DNA from: Amycolatopsis sp. NBC_00345
Lineage (GTDB): Bacteria; Actinomycetota; Actinomycetes; Mycobacteriales; Pseudonocardiaceae
Length of the DNA: 64,000 nt
Assembly: GCF_036116635.1 (NCBI RefSeq)
Contig: NZ_CP107995.1
Location: 806,001-870,000 of the forward strand
Direction: 5' to 3'
Shown: in pieces, positions 34,495-43,064 of the stretch
Layout: each line of letters starts with the position of its first letter
How positions within the stretch are numbered: position 1 is the stretch's first letter
The notes under the pieces: model-generated
Seen by the model: only the letters and a program-made list of their open reading frames with translations
Told to the model about the DNA's origin: nothing
Database searches by the model: none
Made by a program: the position numbers and the translations under genes

Positions 34495-34681
34495 CGTTCG
34501 ACGGGCGCTGCCGGAATTCATTCCTTCGCCTTCGGCCGGGCAGCGCAGGCGCGTTGATCCACTGCTGTCCGGAACACGACAGGAAACCGGGCCGATCTTG
34601 ACACCGCCCGCGCGTCACGAGGACCGTTCCGATCGCACTTCGGCGAAACAACTCGTGCTCCGGAGCGAAGGACAAGCAGAC

Positions 34682-37360
34682 ATGGTCATGCGTCGATTGT
34701 TACTGAGATTGTCCGGCGCGGGCCTGCTGGCCGCCGCGCTCGCGGTTCCCGTTTCCGCCCCCGCCGGGGCCGCGACCCTGGTCTCCGATCCGGCGTCGCT
34801 GGTGAACCCGTTCATCGGCACTTCCAACCAGGCGGACGACTTCCCGGGCGCGGACGTGCCGTTCGGCATGGTCCAGTGGAGCCCGGACACCCCCAGCCGG
34901 CCCAGCGGCGGCGGGTACGAATACAACGATTCTTCGATCACCGGATTCAGTTTGACGCATTTGTCCGGTCCGGGGTGCGGCGCGGACGGTGACGTCCCCA
35001 TTCTGCCCACCGTCGGCGCCGTGGACACCGGGGCCAAGGATTCGTTTTCCCACGCCAATGAGTCGGCGAACGCCGGGTATTACTCCGTCGGCCTCGACAA
35101 TGGCGTGAAAACGGAGCTGACCGCCGCCCTGCGCTCCGGCCTGGCCAAGTTCACCTTCCCGTCGAGCACCCAGTCCAACCTCGTCTTCAAGCTCAACGGC
35201 AGCCAGAACGGCACCTCCGACCAGACCTGGAACGTGGTCAGCCCGACGGAGGTGTCCGGCTCGGTGACCTCCGGGCACTTCTGCGGCGCCGGCTTCACCT
35301 ACACGCTCTACTTCGACCTGGTCTTCGACCGGCCGTTCGCGACCAGCGGCACCGCCGCGGCGCCCGCCGTCACGCCGAAGGCCGCACCGGGCAAGCTGCA
35401 CGGCCAGGCCACCCCAGCCGCACCCGCCGCCCCGGCGGCCGGGCCCGCGGGCTCCTACGTGCGGTTCGACACCACCTCCAACCCCACCGTGCAGGCGAAG
35501 GTCGGCGTGTCCTACGTGTCGGTGGCGAACGCGGTGGCGAACCGGACGGCCGACCTCCCGTCGTTCGACTTCACCGGGGCGAAGCAGGCCGCGCACGACT
35601 CGTGGAACTCGATGCTCGGCCGCATCCAGGTGGGCGGCGGCACGGCGGCGCAGCAACGCGTCTTCTACACCGCGCTGTACCACTCCCTGTTGCACCCCAA
35701 CGTGTTCTCCGACTCCAACGGCCAGTACATCGGCTTCGACAACAAGGCGCACACCGTCGCGAGTGGACACTCGGCGCAGTACGCGAATTTCTCCGGCTGG
35801 GACATCTACCGCACCCAGGCGCAGCTGTCGGCGCTGGTCGCGCCCACCCAGACCAGTGACATCGCGCAGTCCATGATCACCGACTACGACCAGGGCGGCA
35901 CGCTGCCCAAGTGGGCGCAGAACAACGGCGAGACCGACGTGATGGTCGGGGACCCGGCCGCGCCGATCCTCGCGAGCTACTACGCGTTCGGCGCCCGCGG
36001 GTTCGACACCTCCGCGGCGCTGGCCGCGATGGAGCACCAGGCGAGCGAACCGAACAACGACCGGCCCTGGCTCGCCGACCTCAACTCGCCGGGCTACATC
36101 CCGGGCAACGTCGACAGCAACTACGAGTGCTGCAACGCCTATGGCCCGGTCTCCACGCAGCTGGAGTACGACTCCGCGGACTTCGCGGTCTCGGCGTTCG
36201 CCGGAGCGCTGGGGGACAAGACGAACCAGGCGTTCTACGCCGGCCGCGCGCAGAACTGGAAGAACACCTTCAACCCGGCCAGCGGTTTCATGCAGCCGAA
36301 GGACTCGAGCGGCTCGTGGACCGGCGGGTTCGACCCGAAGAGCCAGTCCGGCTTCGTCGAGGGCACGTCGTGGCAGTACACCGGCATGGTGCCGTTCAAC
36401 GTGGCCGGCCTCGCGAAGGCGCGCGGTGGCAACGCCTCGCTGGTGAGCTACCTCGACAGCGTCCTGTCCGACTTCCACTACGGCGACGGCAGCAAGTCCG
36501 ACCTCGGCAACGAGCCGAGCCTGGAACTGCCGTGGGAGTACGACTACGTCGGGCAGCCGTACAAGACGCAGAAGGTCGTGCGGCAGGCCCAGGACCAGAT
36601 CTGGAGCGACGCCCCCGGCGGGTTGGCCGGCAACGACGACCTCGGCGCGATGAGCGCGTGGTACGTCTTCTCCGCGCTCGGCTTCTACCCGATGACGCCG
36701 GGCACGGCGGACCTCGCGCTCGGCAGCCCGCTGTTCACGCAGTCCGTGACCACACTGCCCAGCGGGAAGACGCTGACGGTCAACGCGCCGGCCGCCGCGG
36801 ACAACGCGCCGTATGTGCAGAGCGCCACCTGGAACGGCGGAGCCTGGAACAACGCGTACGTCCCGACGTCGGCGATCACGGCGGGCGGCACGCTCGCGTT
36901 CACCCTCGGCACCACGGCCAACACGGGGTGGGCGGCGTCGAGCCCGCCGCCGTCGTACGAGGGCGGGAGCCTGCCGCACCTGGGCACGCTCACGTCCGGG
37001 ATCGCCGGCAAGTGCGCCGACGTCGACCACAGCGGCACGGCCAGCCCCACGAAGGTCCAGATCTACACGTGCAACCCCACCGGCGCCCAGCAGTGGTACG
37101 CCGCGCCGGACGGTTCCTTGCAGGCCGAGGGCGGCTGCCTCGACGTCTCCAACAGCGGCACCGCCGAGGACACATTGGTCCAGCGGTGGCACTGCAACGG
37201 CAGCGTCGCGCAGGTGTGGCAGCCCGGTGCCAACGGCTCGCTGGTGAACCCGAATTCCGGGCGCTGCCTCGACGACCCGCAGGCCACCACGGTCGATGGC
37301 ACCCAGCTGCAGATCCACACCTGCAACGGCACCGCGGCGCAGAACTGGACGCACAACTGA
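34682..37360 (+). CDS. Secreted GH92 alpha-mannosidase with C-terminal ricin-type lectin domain
   Basis: This protein of 892 residues starts at ATG 34682 (GAAGGA upstream). The Sec signal peptide (MRRLLLRLSGAGLLAAALAV and an Ala-x-Ala-type site near residue 30) indicates export. The GH92 fold follows: DPASLVNPFIGTSNQADDFPG at the start of the N-terminal beta-sandwich is typical, and the (alpha/alpha)6 catalytic domain includes NEPSLELPWEYDYVGQPY and GNDDLGAMSAWYVFSALGFY. These are calcium-dependent exo-mannosidases. Residues about 765-892 form a beta-trefoil with three QxW repeats (QQWYA, QVWQP, QNWTH) for carbohydrate binding. An Ala/Pro-rich insertion of about 35 residues interrupts the N-terminal sandwich near residue 225. 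Confidence 0.93.
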   Translation: MVMRRLLLRLSGAGLLAAALAVPVSAPAGAATLVSDPASLVNPFIGTSNQADDFPGADVPFGMVQWSPDTPSRPSGGGYEYNDSSITGFSLTHLSGPGCGADGDVPILPTVGAVDTGAKDSFSHANESANAGYYSVGLDNGVKTELTAALRSGLAKFTFPSSTQSNLVFKLNGSQNGTSDQTWNVVSPTEVSGSVTSGHFCGAGFTYTLYFDLVFDRPFATSGTAAAPAVTPKAAPGKLHGQATPAAPAAPAAGPAGSYVRFDTTSNPTVQAKVGVSYVSVANAVANRTADLPSFDFTGAKQAAHDSWNSMLGRIQVGGGTAAQQRVFYTALYHSLLHPNVFSDSNGQYIGFDNKAHTVASGHSAQYANFSGWDIYRTQAQLSALVAPTQTSDIAQSMITDYDQGGTLPKWAQNNGETDVMVGDPAAPILASYYAFGARGFDTSAALAAMEHQASEPNNDRPWLADLNSPGYIPGNVDSNYECCNAYGPVSTQLEYDSADFAVSAFAGALGDKTNQAFYAGRAQNWKNTFNPASGFMQPKDSSGSWTGGFDPKSQSGFVEGTSWQYTGMVPFNVAGLAKARGGNASLVSYLDSVLSDFHYGDGSKSDLGNEPSLELPWEYDYVGQPYKTQKVVRQAQDQIWSDAPGGLAGNDDLGAMSAWYVFSALGFYPMTPGTADLALGSPLFTQSVTTLPSGKTLTVNAPAAADNAPYVQSATWNGGAWNNAYVPTSAITAGGTLAFTLGTTANTGWAASSPPPSYEGGSLPHLGTLTSGIAGKCADVDHSGTASPTKVQIYTCNPTGAQQWYAAPDGSLQAEGGCLDVSNSGTAEDTLVQRWHCNGSVAQVWQPGANGSLVNPNSGRCLDDPQATTVDGTQLQIHTCNGTAAQNWTHN

Positions 37361-37363
37361 GCT

Positions 37364-37408
37364 GAAAGTCCCCGCCACCCCGGATTTTCCGGAGCGGCGG
37401 GGACTTTC
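37364..37408. terminator. Terminator of the mannosidase gene
   Basis: GAAAGTCCCCGCC (37364-37376) pairs perfectly with GGCGGGGACTTTC (37396-37408). It begins 4 bp after the stop codon. Confidence 0.75.
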
Positions 37409-37421
37409 GCGTCGTTGGATG

Positions 37422-37472
37422 CCCTGAAGGCCACCATGAGGGCGGATAGGTCCCTGAAGGTGGCCTTCAGGG
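37422..37472. repeat. Inverted repeat family B with alternative pairing
   Basis: CCCTGAAGGCCACC (37422-37435) pairs with GGTGGCCTTCAGGG (37459-37472). An internal copy, CCCTGAAGG (37452-37460), can instead pair with CCTTCAGGG (37464-37472) in a tight 3-nt-loop hairpin. The two structures exclude each other. The element lies between convergent genes. Confidence 0.55.
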
Positions 37473-37511
37473 CCGTGCTGTGCGCTCAAGACGGGCCGCG
37501 CCCGGTGCCGC

Positions 37512-38321
37512 TCAATCGCCGGTGTGGGGCGGGAATCGCGGCGGCCGCCGTTCGTTCCAGCTCGCCACGCCCTCGGCCAGCTCCGGGTGGCCGAACGAGT
37601 CCAGCATCAGCTTGGTCGACGCCACCGCGGACTGCTCCAGCGACGTGGCGGGCTCGCGGGTGACCTGGTCCTTGATCGTCGCCATCGAGCGCGGGGCGCT
37701 GTACGTGGCGAGTTCGGTGGCGTAGGCGTGCGCGCGCAGCGCCAGCTCCCCGGCGGGCACGATCTCCTGCACCAGCCCGTATTCCAGCGCCTGCTCGGCG
37801 GTGAACGTGCGGGCCGACAGCAGCAGGTCCAGCGCGCGGCCGCGGCCGACGAGTTCCGGCAGCAGCTTCGCGACGCCGTATTCCGCGATCAGCCCGCGGC
37901 GCGCGAACGCCGTGGTGAACTTCGCGCCCGCGGCGGCGAAGCGCACGTCGGCGGCGCAGGCGAGGACAAAACCGAGGCCCGCGCAGCCGCCGTTGATCGC
38001 CGCGACGACCGGAACGCGCACGAGCGCGGCGGCGAGCACGTCGCGGTAGCCCTCCAGGTCGTCGTCGGTCACCGGCGGCGCCTCGGAAATGCCGCCGAGC
38101 AGGCCGAGATCCGCGCCGGGGCAGAAGGCGCGCCCGGCCCCGGTCACCACCACCGCGCGGACGGCCGGGTCGGCCTCCGCCGCCCGCAGCAGGGAGCCGT
38201 ACCGCGCCTGCATGGTCCGGTCCATCGCGTTGCTGCGCTCGGGCCGGTCGAAGGTGAGCGTGGCGACCGGCCCGGCCGCCTCGTACCGGACACCATCCAC
38301 AATGGACTCTTCAGCGGGCAA
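37512..38321 (-). CDS. Enoyl-CoA hydratase/isomerase family protein
   Basis: This crotonase of 269 residues is taken from TTG 38321, five bases after a perfect GAGGAGG. The frame continues to 38429, but the extra residues are not crotonase-like. The oxyanion-hole motifs GAGRAFCPGADL and INGGCAGLGFVLACAADVRF and the catalytic region RRGLIAEYGVAKLLPELVG are present. It hydrates enoyl-CoA or isomerises a related thioester. It stands alone, convergent with the mannosidase gene and divergent from the MHS transporter. Confidence 0.87.
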   Translation of the reverse strand: MPAEESIVDGVRYEAAGPVATLTFDRPERSNAMDRTMQARYGSLLRAAEADPAVRAVVVTGAGRAFCPGADLGLLGGISEAPPVTDDDLEGYRDVLAAALVRVPVVAAINGGCAGLGFVLACAADVRFAAAGAKFTTAFARRGLIAEYGVAKLLPELVGRGRALDLLLSARTFTAEQALEYGLVQEIVPAGELALRAHAYATELATYSAPRSMATIKDQVTREPATSLEQSAVASTKLMLDSFGHPELAEGVASWNERRPPRFPPHTGD

Positions 38322-38604
38322 CGCGGCCTCCTCGGGCGGAGTTCCTGACGGTTCACGGGCCCGGACGAGCGTACGCCCGGCCTGCCGCCGAACCGAGTAC
38401 CAACGGGCCAATTTTCCCGGCATATCCAAATAAAAAGGTCAAATCGGGCAGTCGAGTCCGGCAGGTTCCGGTCGGTACCGGCAAGATCACTCTGCGAAGT
38501 CGTTGCCGCCGAACGGTGTAACCGCGCCGGGTGGTGGGTAGTCACCGTCGACTCGATCAGTCCCCGGCCAGTCCGGCGGGCGCGGTACCGAAAGGCAGAA
38601 CTTG

Positions 38605-40041
38605 ATGTCCGACGCGGCAGGCCCGGCAGGAAAACTGACGGTGGAGGACGTCCACGTCACCGATCCCTCGGTGATCAGACGAGCCGTCGGCGCGGCCGCG
38701 GTCGGCAACATCACCGAGTGGTACGACTTCGGCGTCTACGGGTACCTGGCGACGACGATCCAGAAGGTCTTCTTCACCGACCTGCCGCCCGCGACCGGGC
38801 AGATCGCCACGTTCGGGGTGTTCGCGGTCTCGTTCCTGATCCGGCCGTTCGGCGGGCTGATCTTCGGGCCGCTGGGGGACCGGATCGGCCGCAAGAAGGT
38901 GCTGTCGCTGACGGTCATCCTGATGGCGCTCGGCACGCTCCTGCTCGGCGTCATCCCGAGCTACGGCGCCATCGGCATCGCCGCCCCCATGCTGGTGCTG
39001 CTGGCGCGGCTGCTGCAGGGCATCTCGACCGGCGGTGAGTACGGCAACGCGATGACGTTCATCGCGGAGTACGCGCCGGACCGCCGCCGCGGGTTCTTCG
39101 GCAGCTGGCTGGAGTTCGGCACGCTGACCGGGTACGCCTTCGGCGCGACGATCGCGACCGTGCTGAGCGCGGTGCTCACCGAGCAGCAGCTGCTCACCTG
39201 GGGCTGGCGCATCCCGTTCCTGATCGCGCTGCCGCTCGGCGCGGTCGGCCTGTACCTGCGGCAGAAGCTGGAGGAGTCGCCGGCGTTCGCGCAGCTGCAG
39301 GGCTCGGGCGAGCAGAAACCGGTGCAGTCGCTGGGCAGCGAGCTGCGCGCGGTGTTCACCAAGTACTGGCCCGCGATGCTGCTGTGCGCCGGCCTGGTGC
39401 TCACCTGGAACGTGACGAACTACATGCTGACCAGCTACATGCCGACGTACCTGACCGAGGCCCTGCCCGCGCACGGCGCCGGCGTCGGCACCACGGCTTC
39501 GGAGATCCTGCAGATCCTCGTGCTGGTGGTGCTGATGGTGGTGATCACGTTCGTCGGGCGGCTGTCGGACAAGGTGGGCCGTCGCCCGGTCGTGATGGCC
39601 GGCTGCGCCGGGCTGGTGGTGCTTTCGCTCCCGTCGGTGCTGCTGGTGCGGGCCGGCGGCGACCTCGCGACGTTCTTCGGCCTGCTGCTGATGGGCCTGG
39701 TGCTGGTGCTCTTCTCCGCGGTCCTGCCGTCCACCCTGCCCGCGCTGTTCCCCACGCACATCCGGGCGGGCGGGCTGTCGATCGCGTTCAACATCTCGGT
39801 GTCGATCTTCGGCGGCACGACGGCGACGGTGATGAGCGCGCTCGTCACCGGCACCGGCGACCTGAACTGGCCGGCCTACTACCTGATCATCGCCGGGGTG
39901 ATCGGCGCCGTCTGCACGTTCTTCATGCGGGAGACCGCGCGCCGGTCGCTCGCCGGCTCGGGCCCGACGGTGGAGACCGACGAAGAGGCGCGCGAACTGG
40001 TCGCGGCGTCCGCCAACGGCACCTGGCCGGAGAAGGACTGA
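38605..40041 (+). CDS. MFS transporter, metabolite:H+ symporter (MHS) type
   Basis: This 478-residue, 12-helix transporter opens with NITEWYDFGVYGYLA, the MHS family hallmark. The cytoplasmic loop motif GPLGDRIGRKKVL lies between helices 2 and 3, and LSDKVGRRPVVMAGC between helices 8 and 9. Relatives import proline/betaine, citrate, alpha-ketoglutarate or shikimate with protons. The ATG at 38605 is used. A 73-residue His/Gly-rich membrane mini-protein follows with a 1-bp overlap (TGATG). Confidence 0.9.
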   Translation: MSDAAGPAGKLTVEDVHVTDPSVIRRAVGAAAVGNITEWYDFGVYGYLATTIQKVFFTDLPPATGQIATFGVFAVSFLIRPFGGLIFGPLGDRIGRKKVLSLTVILMALGTLLLGVIPSYGAIGIAAPMLVLLARLLQGISTGGEYGNAMTFIAEYAPDRRRGFFGSWLEFGTLTGYAFGATIATVLSAVLTEQQLLTWGWRIPFLIALPLGAVGLYLRQKLEESPAFAQLQGSGEQKPVQSLGSELRAVFTKYWPAMLLCAGLVLTWNVTNYMLTSYMPTYLTEALPAHGAGVGTTASEILQILVLVVLMVVITFVGRLSDKVGRRPVVMAGCAGLVVLSLPSVLLVRAGGDLATFFGLLLMGLVLVLFSAVLPSTLPALFPTHIRAGGLSIAFNISVSIFGGTTATVMSALVTGTGDLNWPAYYLIIAGVIGAVCTFFMRETARRSLAGSGPTVETDEEARELVAASANGTWPEKD

Positions 40042-40262
40042 TGGGCCACGACGGCGGGGCCGGCGGCGGGCACCACGGCGGGGGACATTACGGCGGGCAT
40101 CAAGGTGGCGGGCACCACCATCACTACACGCCCGCCGACGGCGGCGGCTACATCCCGTCGGGCCGCCGTCGCGGGGGCGGCCCGCCCGCCTCGCGGGGCG
40201 CGATCATCGCGATGCTGATCGGGCTCGCCGTCATGGTGGTCCTGCTGGTGCTGACCCACTGA
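40041..40262 (+). CDS. His/Gly-rich single-TM mini-protein
   Basis: This 73-residue protein overlaps the transporter stop by one base. The first 40 residues are almost entirely Gly and His (MGHDGGAGGGHHGGGHYGGH and a further HHHH block), then comes a basic GRRRGGG patch and a C-terminal helix (AIIAMLIGLAVMVVLLVLTH) typical of tail-anchored proteins. The head could bind transition metals. No family is recognised. Close coupling suggests it assists or modulates the transporter. Confidence 0.7.
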   Translation: MGHDGGAGGGHHGGGHYGGHQGGGHHHHYTPADGGGYIPSGRRRGGGPPASRGAIIAMLIGLAVMVVLLVLTH

Positions 40263-40279
40263 CACGGCCGGCCTCCCGT

Positions 40280-40338
40280 GCTTGACGGACACCTGCTTGA
40301 CGGACACCTGCTTGACGGACATACAGCGGCTCTCTAGC
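40280..40338 (+). promoter_or_regulatory. Tandem TTGACGGACACCTGC repeats forming a multiple -35 region
   Basis: The 15-bp unit CTTGACGGACACCTG is repeated twice in full plus a third partial copy (to GACAT). Each copy carries the -35-like hexamer TTGACG. The last TTGACG is followed, after 17 bp, by TAGCGT as the -10. The arrangement places extra -35 hexamers upstream of the fadD promoter. Confidence 0.5.
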
Positions 40339-40347
40339 GTTCCCCAT

Positions 40348-40361
40348 ACCGACTGGTCGGT
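40348..40361. promoter_or_regulatory. Operator ACCGAC-TG-GTCGGT before the FadD operon
   Basis: A 6-bp perfect inverted repeat with a 2-bp centre lies just downstream of the probable -10 and 20 bp before the fadD start. An almost identical palindrome (centre TA) precedes the acyl-CoA dehydrogenase operon at 56931. The TetR encoded at the end of this operon (43020) is the obvious candidate to bind it. Confidence 0.6.
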
Positions 40362-40380
40362 GTCCAAGGGAGGTCACGCG

Positions 40381-42039
40381 ATGGGCTGGTATGACACGAA
40401 ACCGTGGCTGGCGAGCTACGGGGACGAGCCCGTTCCCGAGGTCACGCCGACCACGCTGCTGGACACGTTCCGGCGCACCGTCGCGGCGGTGCCGGACACC
40501 ACGGCCATCGCGTATTTCGACGCCCGCCTCAGCTACCGCGAGGTGGACGAGCTGTCCGACGGCGTCGCCCGGCACCTGCTCGCCGCCGGTTTCGCCCGTG
40601 GCGACCGGCTCGCCCTGGTGCTGCAGAACATCCCGCAGTTCGTGCTCGCGCTGCTCGGCACGTGGAAGGCCGGCGGCATCGTGGTGCCGGTCAACCCGAT
40701 GTACCGGACGGGCGAGCTGACCCACGTGCTCACCGACGCCGGCGTCAAGGCGATCGTCTGCTCGCAGCGCGGCTGGCACGACTACATCGGCGCGCTCGTC
40801 CCGGACAGCCCGGTCGAGATCGCGTTGACCACCAGCGAGCTGGACTTCCAGACGCGGGACGACCACCGGGTGCTCGGCCAGGCCACGCGGCAGGCGACGC
40901 CCGGCGCGGACGACCTGCTCGAGGCCGCCCGCTCGGCATCGGGTGATCTCGAACCGGTCCACCCGGCGCTCGGTGACGTCGCGCTGATCAGCTACACGTC
41001 CGGCACCAGCGGGAAACCCAAGGGCGCCACCAACACCCACGGCAACGTCGGCACCAACGCGGCGGTGCTCGCCGCCTCCGCGGGGCGGGAACCGGGCGTG
41101 GCGCTCTTCGCGCTGGCGCCGCTGTTCCACATCACCGGCATGGTGTGCGAAGTCGCGTACGCGATCGAGGTCGCGGGGACTCTCGCGCTCGCCTACCGGT
41201 TCGAGCCCGGCGTGGTCCTGGACGCGCTGCTGGAGCACCGGCCCGTGTACATGGTCGGCCCGTCGACCGCGTACATGGCGCTGATGGCGCACCCGGCGGC
41301 GTCGCCCGCGCACTTCGAATCGTTCGAAGCGCTGTACTCCGGTGGCGCGGCGCTGCCGCCGGCCGTGGTGGCGTCGTTCCGCGAGCGTTTCGGGCGCTAC
41401 ATCCACAACGGCTACGGCCTCACCGAGACCACCGCGGGCTGCGTCGTCGTGCCGCGGGGCGTGGAGGCGCCCGTCGACCCGGAGTCCGGCACCATCTCGG
41501 TCGGCCTGCCGGTGCCCGGCACGATCGTGCGGATCCTCACCGACGACGGCGCCGAGCTGCCGCCGGGCCAGGCCGGCGAGATCGCCGTCGAAGGCCCGAT
41601 GGTGGTGCCCGGCTACTGGAACCAGCCCGACGCCACGGCCGCGTCGCTGCCCGGGGGCCGCCTGCTCACGGGCGACATCGGTTTCATGGACGAGCGCGGC
41701 TGGGTCTACGTCGTGGACCGTAAGAAAGACATGATCAACGCGGCCGGGTTCAAGGTGTGGCCACGCGAAGTGGAGGACGTGCTGTACACCCATCCCGGGG
41801 TGCGCGAGGCCGCCGTGGTGGGCGTGCCGGACGAATACCGCGGCGAGACCGTGAAGGCGTACGTCAGCCCGGCGCCGGGGCAGCGGCCGGACCCGGCGGA
41901 GCTGGTGGCGTACTGCAAGGAACGGCTGGCCGCGTTCAAATACCCCCGCACGGTCGAGGTGCTGTCCGAGCTGCCGAAGACCGCCAGCGGCAAGATCCTG
42001 CGGCGCGAGCTGCGTGCCCGCGGTACGGAAGGGGCGTGA
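40381..42039 (+). CDS. FadD-type acyl-CoA synthetase
   Basis: This 552-residue ANL-superfamily ligase starts at ATG 40381 after GGGAGG. The motifs are: P-loop YTSGTSGKPKGAT (near residue 206), NGYGLTETT (near 345), LLTGDIGFMD, RKKDMINAAGFKVWPREVE and the catalytic lysine in KTASGKILRRELR near the end. It activates a carboxylic acid to its CoA thioester through an acyl-adenylate. It is the first gene of an operon with a phosphotriesterase-like hydrolase and a TetR regulator and has a palindromic operator in its promoter. Acyl-chain preference is unknown. Confidence 0.9.
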   Translation: MGWYDTKPWLASYGDEPVPEVTPTTLLDTFRRTVAAVPDTTAIAYFDARLSYREVDELSDGVARHLLAAGFARGDRLALVLQNIPQFVLALLGTWKAGGIVVPVNPMYRTGELTHVLTDAGVKAIVCSQRGWHDYIGALVPDSPVEIALTTSELDFQTRDDHRVLGQATRQATPGADDLLEAARSASGDLEPVHPALGDVALISYTSGTSGKPKGATNTHGNVGTNAAVLAASAGREPGVALFALAPLFHITGMVCEVAYAIEVAGTLALAYRFEPGVVLDALLEHRPVYMVGPSTAYMALMAHPAASPAHFESFEALYSGGAALPPAVVASFRERFGRYIHNGYGLTETTAGCVVVPRGVEAPVDPESGTISVGLPVPGTIVRILTDDGAELPPGQAGEIAVEGPMVVPGYWNQPDATAASLPGGRLLTGDIGFMDERGWVYVVDRKKDMINAAGFKVWPREVEDVLYTHPGVREAAVVGVPDEYRGETVKAYVSPAPGQRPDPAELVAYCKERLAAFKYPRTVEVLSELPKTASGKILRRELRARGTEGA

Positions 42040-43016
42040 CGGTGGTCGACACAGTGCGTGGCGAGGTGGCGCCGGCGGACCTGGGCAAGGTGCTGATGCA
42101 CGAGCACATCTTCGTGCTGAGCCCGGAGTTCGTCGCCAACTATCCCGAGCACGACGGGTTCGACGAACGGGTGCACGTGCCGGAGGCGATCGAAAAGCTG
42201 CGGGCGCTCAAGGCCGCGGGGATCGACACGATCGTCGACCCGACCGTGATCGGGCTCGGCCGCTACATCCCGCGAGTGCAGGAGATCGCCGCCGAGGTCG
42301 ACCTCAACATCGTTGTGGCGACTGGGTTGTACACCTACAACGACCTGCCGCACTACCTTTCGCTGCGCGGCCCCGGCACGATGCTGGACGGTGAGGAGCC
42401 GATGGTCGCGATGTTCGTCGGCGACATCACCGACGGCATCGCGGGCACCGGCGTTAAAGCCGGGGTGCTCAAGTGCGCCACCGACGAGCCGGGCGTGACG
42501 CCGGGCGTCGAGCGGGTGCTGCGGGCCGTCGCGAAGGCGCACCGGGCCACCGGCGCGCCGATCATGACGCACACCCACGCGGGCACCCGGCGCGGGCTGG
42601 AGCAGCAGGACGTGTTCGAGTCCGAGGGCGTCGACCTGGGGCGCGTGCTGATCGGGCACAGCGGCGACACGACGGACCTGGACTACCTGACGGCACTGGC
42701 CGACCGCGGCTCGCTGCTCGGCATGGACCGGTTCGGGATCGACGCGTACCTGCCGTTCGAGGAGCGTGTGGCGACGGTCGCGGCGCTGTGCGAACGCGGG
42801 TACGCGGGCAGCATGGTGCTTTCGCAGGACGCGTCGTGCTACATGGACTGGCTGGAGGCGCCGGTGCGCGAGGCGGTGCTGCCCAACTGGCACTACCTGC
42901 ACATCACCGACGACGTGCTGCCGGAACTGCGCGCCCGCGGCGTCGCCGAAGCCGACCTGACGAAGATGCTGGTCGACAACCCGAGGCGGTTCCTCACCCG
43001 GGGAAGCGGGTACTGA
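42036..43016 (+). CDS. Phosphotriesterase-family hydrolase (probable lactonase)
   Basis: This 326-residue amidohydrolase-superfamily protein starts at GTG 42036, overlapping the fadD stop. Metal ligands are visible: HEH in KVLMHEHIF (residues about 22-24), the carboxylated-lysine candidate in GVKAGVLK (near 145), His in IMTHTHAGT and IGHSGDT, and Asp in GMDRFGID. The family hydrolyses lactones or, promiscuously, phosphotriesters. Placement between an acyl-CoA synthetase and TetR suggests it opens a lactone whose hydroxy acid is then activated by FadD. This is inferred from context. Confidence 0.85.
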   Translation: MTVVDTVRGEVAPADLGKVLMHEHIFVLSPEFVANYPEHDGFDERVHVPEAIEKLRALKAAGIDTIVDPTVIGLGRYIPRVQEIAAEVDLNIVVATGLYTYNDLPHYLSLRGPGTMLDGEEPMVAMFVGDITDGIAGTGVKAGVLKCATDEPGVTPGVERVLRAVAKAHRATGAPIMTHTHAGTRRGLEQQDVFESEGVDLGRVLIGHSGDTTDLDYLTALADRGSLLGMDRFGIDAYLPFEERVATVAALCERGYAGSMVLSQDASCYMDWLEAPVREAVLPNWHYLHITDDVLPELRARGVAEADLTKMLVDNPRRFLTRGSGY

Positions 43017-43064
43017 CTCGTGAGTGTTCCTGACGGTTCTAACCGTCCTAAACACTCACGAGTC
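43015..43064. repeat. Dispersed inverted repeat family C, copy 1
   Basis: The outer arms GACTCGTGAGTGTT (43015-43028) and AACACTCACGAGTC (43051-43064) are perfect. The inner arms GACGGTT and AACCGTC (43032-43047) form a second stem. A related copy lies at 51264..51313 with a compensatory A-T to G-C exchange in the outer stem. This copy begins within the phosphotriesterase stop codon and contains the only in-frame start of the TetR gene. Confidence 0.7.

Noticed and set aside
42036..43016. Organophosphate-degrading phosphotriesterase
   Set aside because: The family is mostly lactonases; nothing in the context points to organophosphates.
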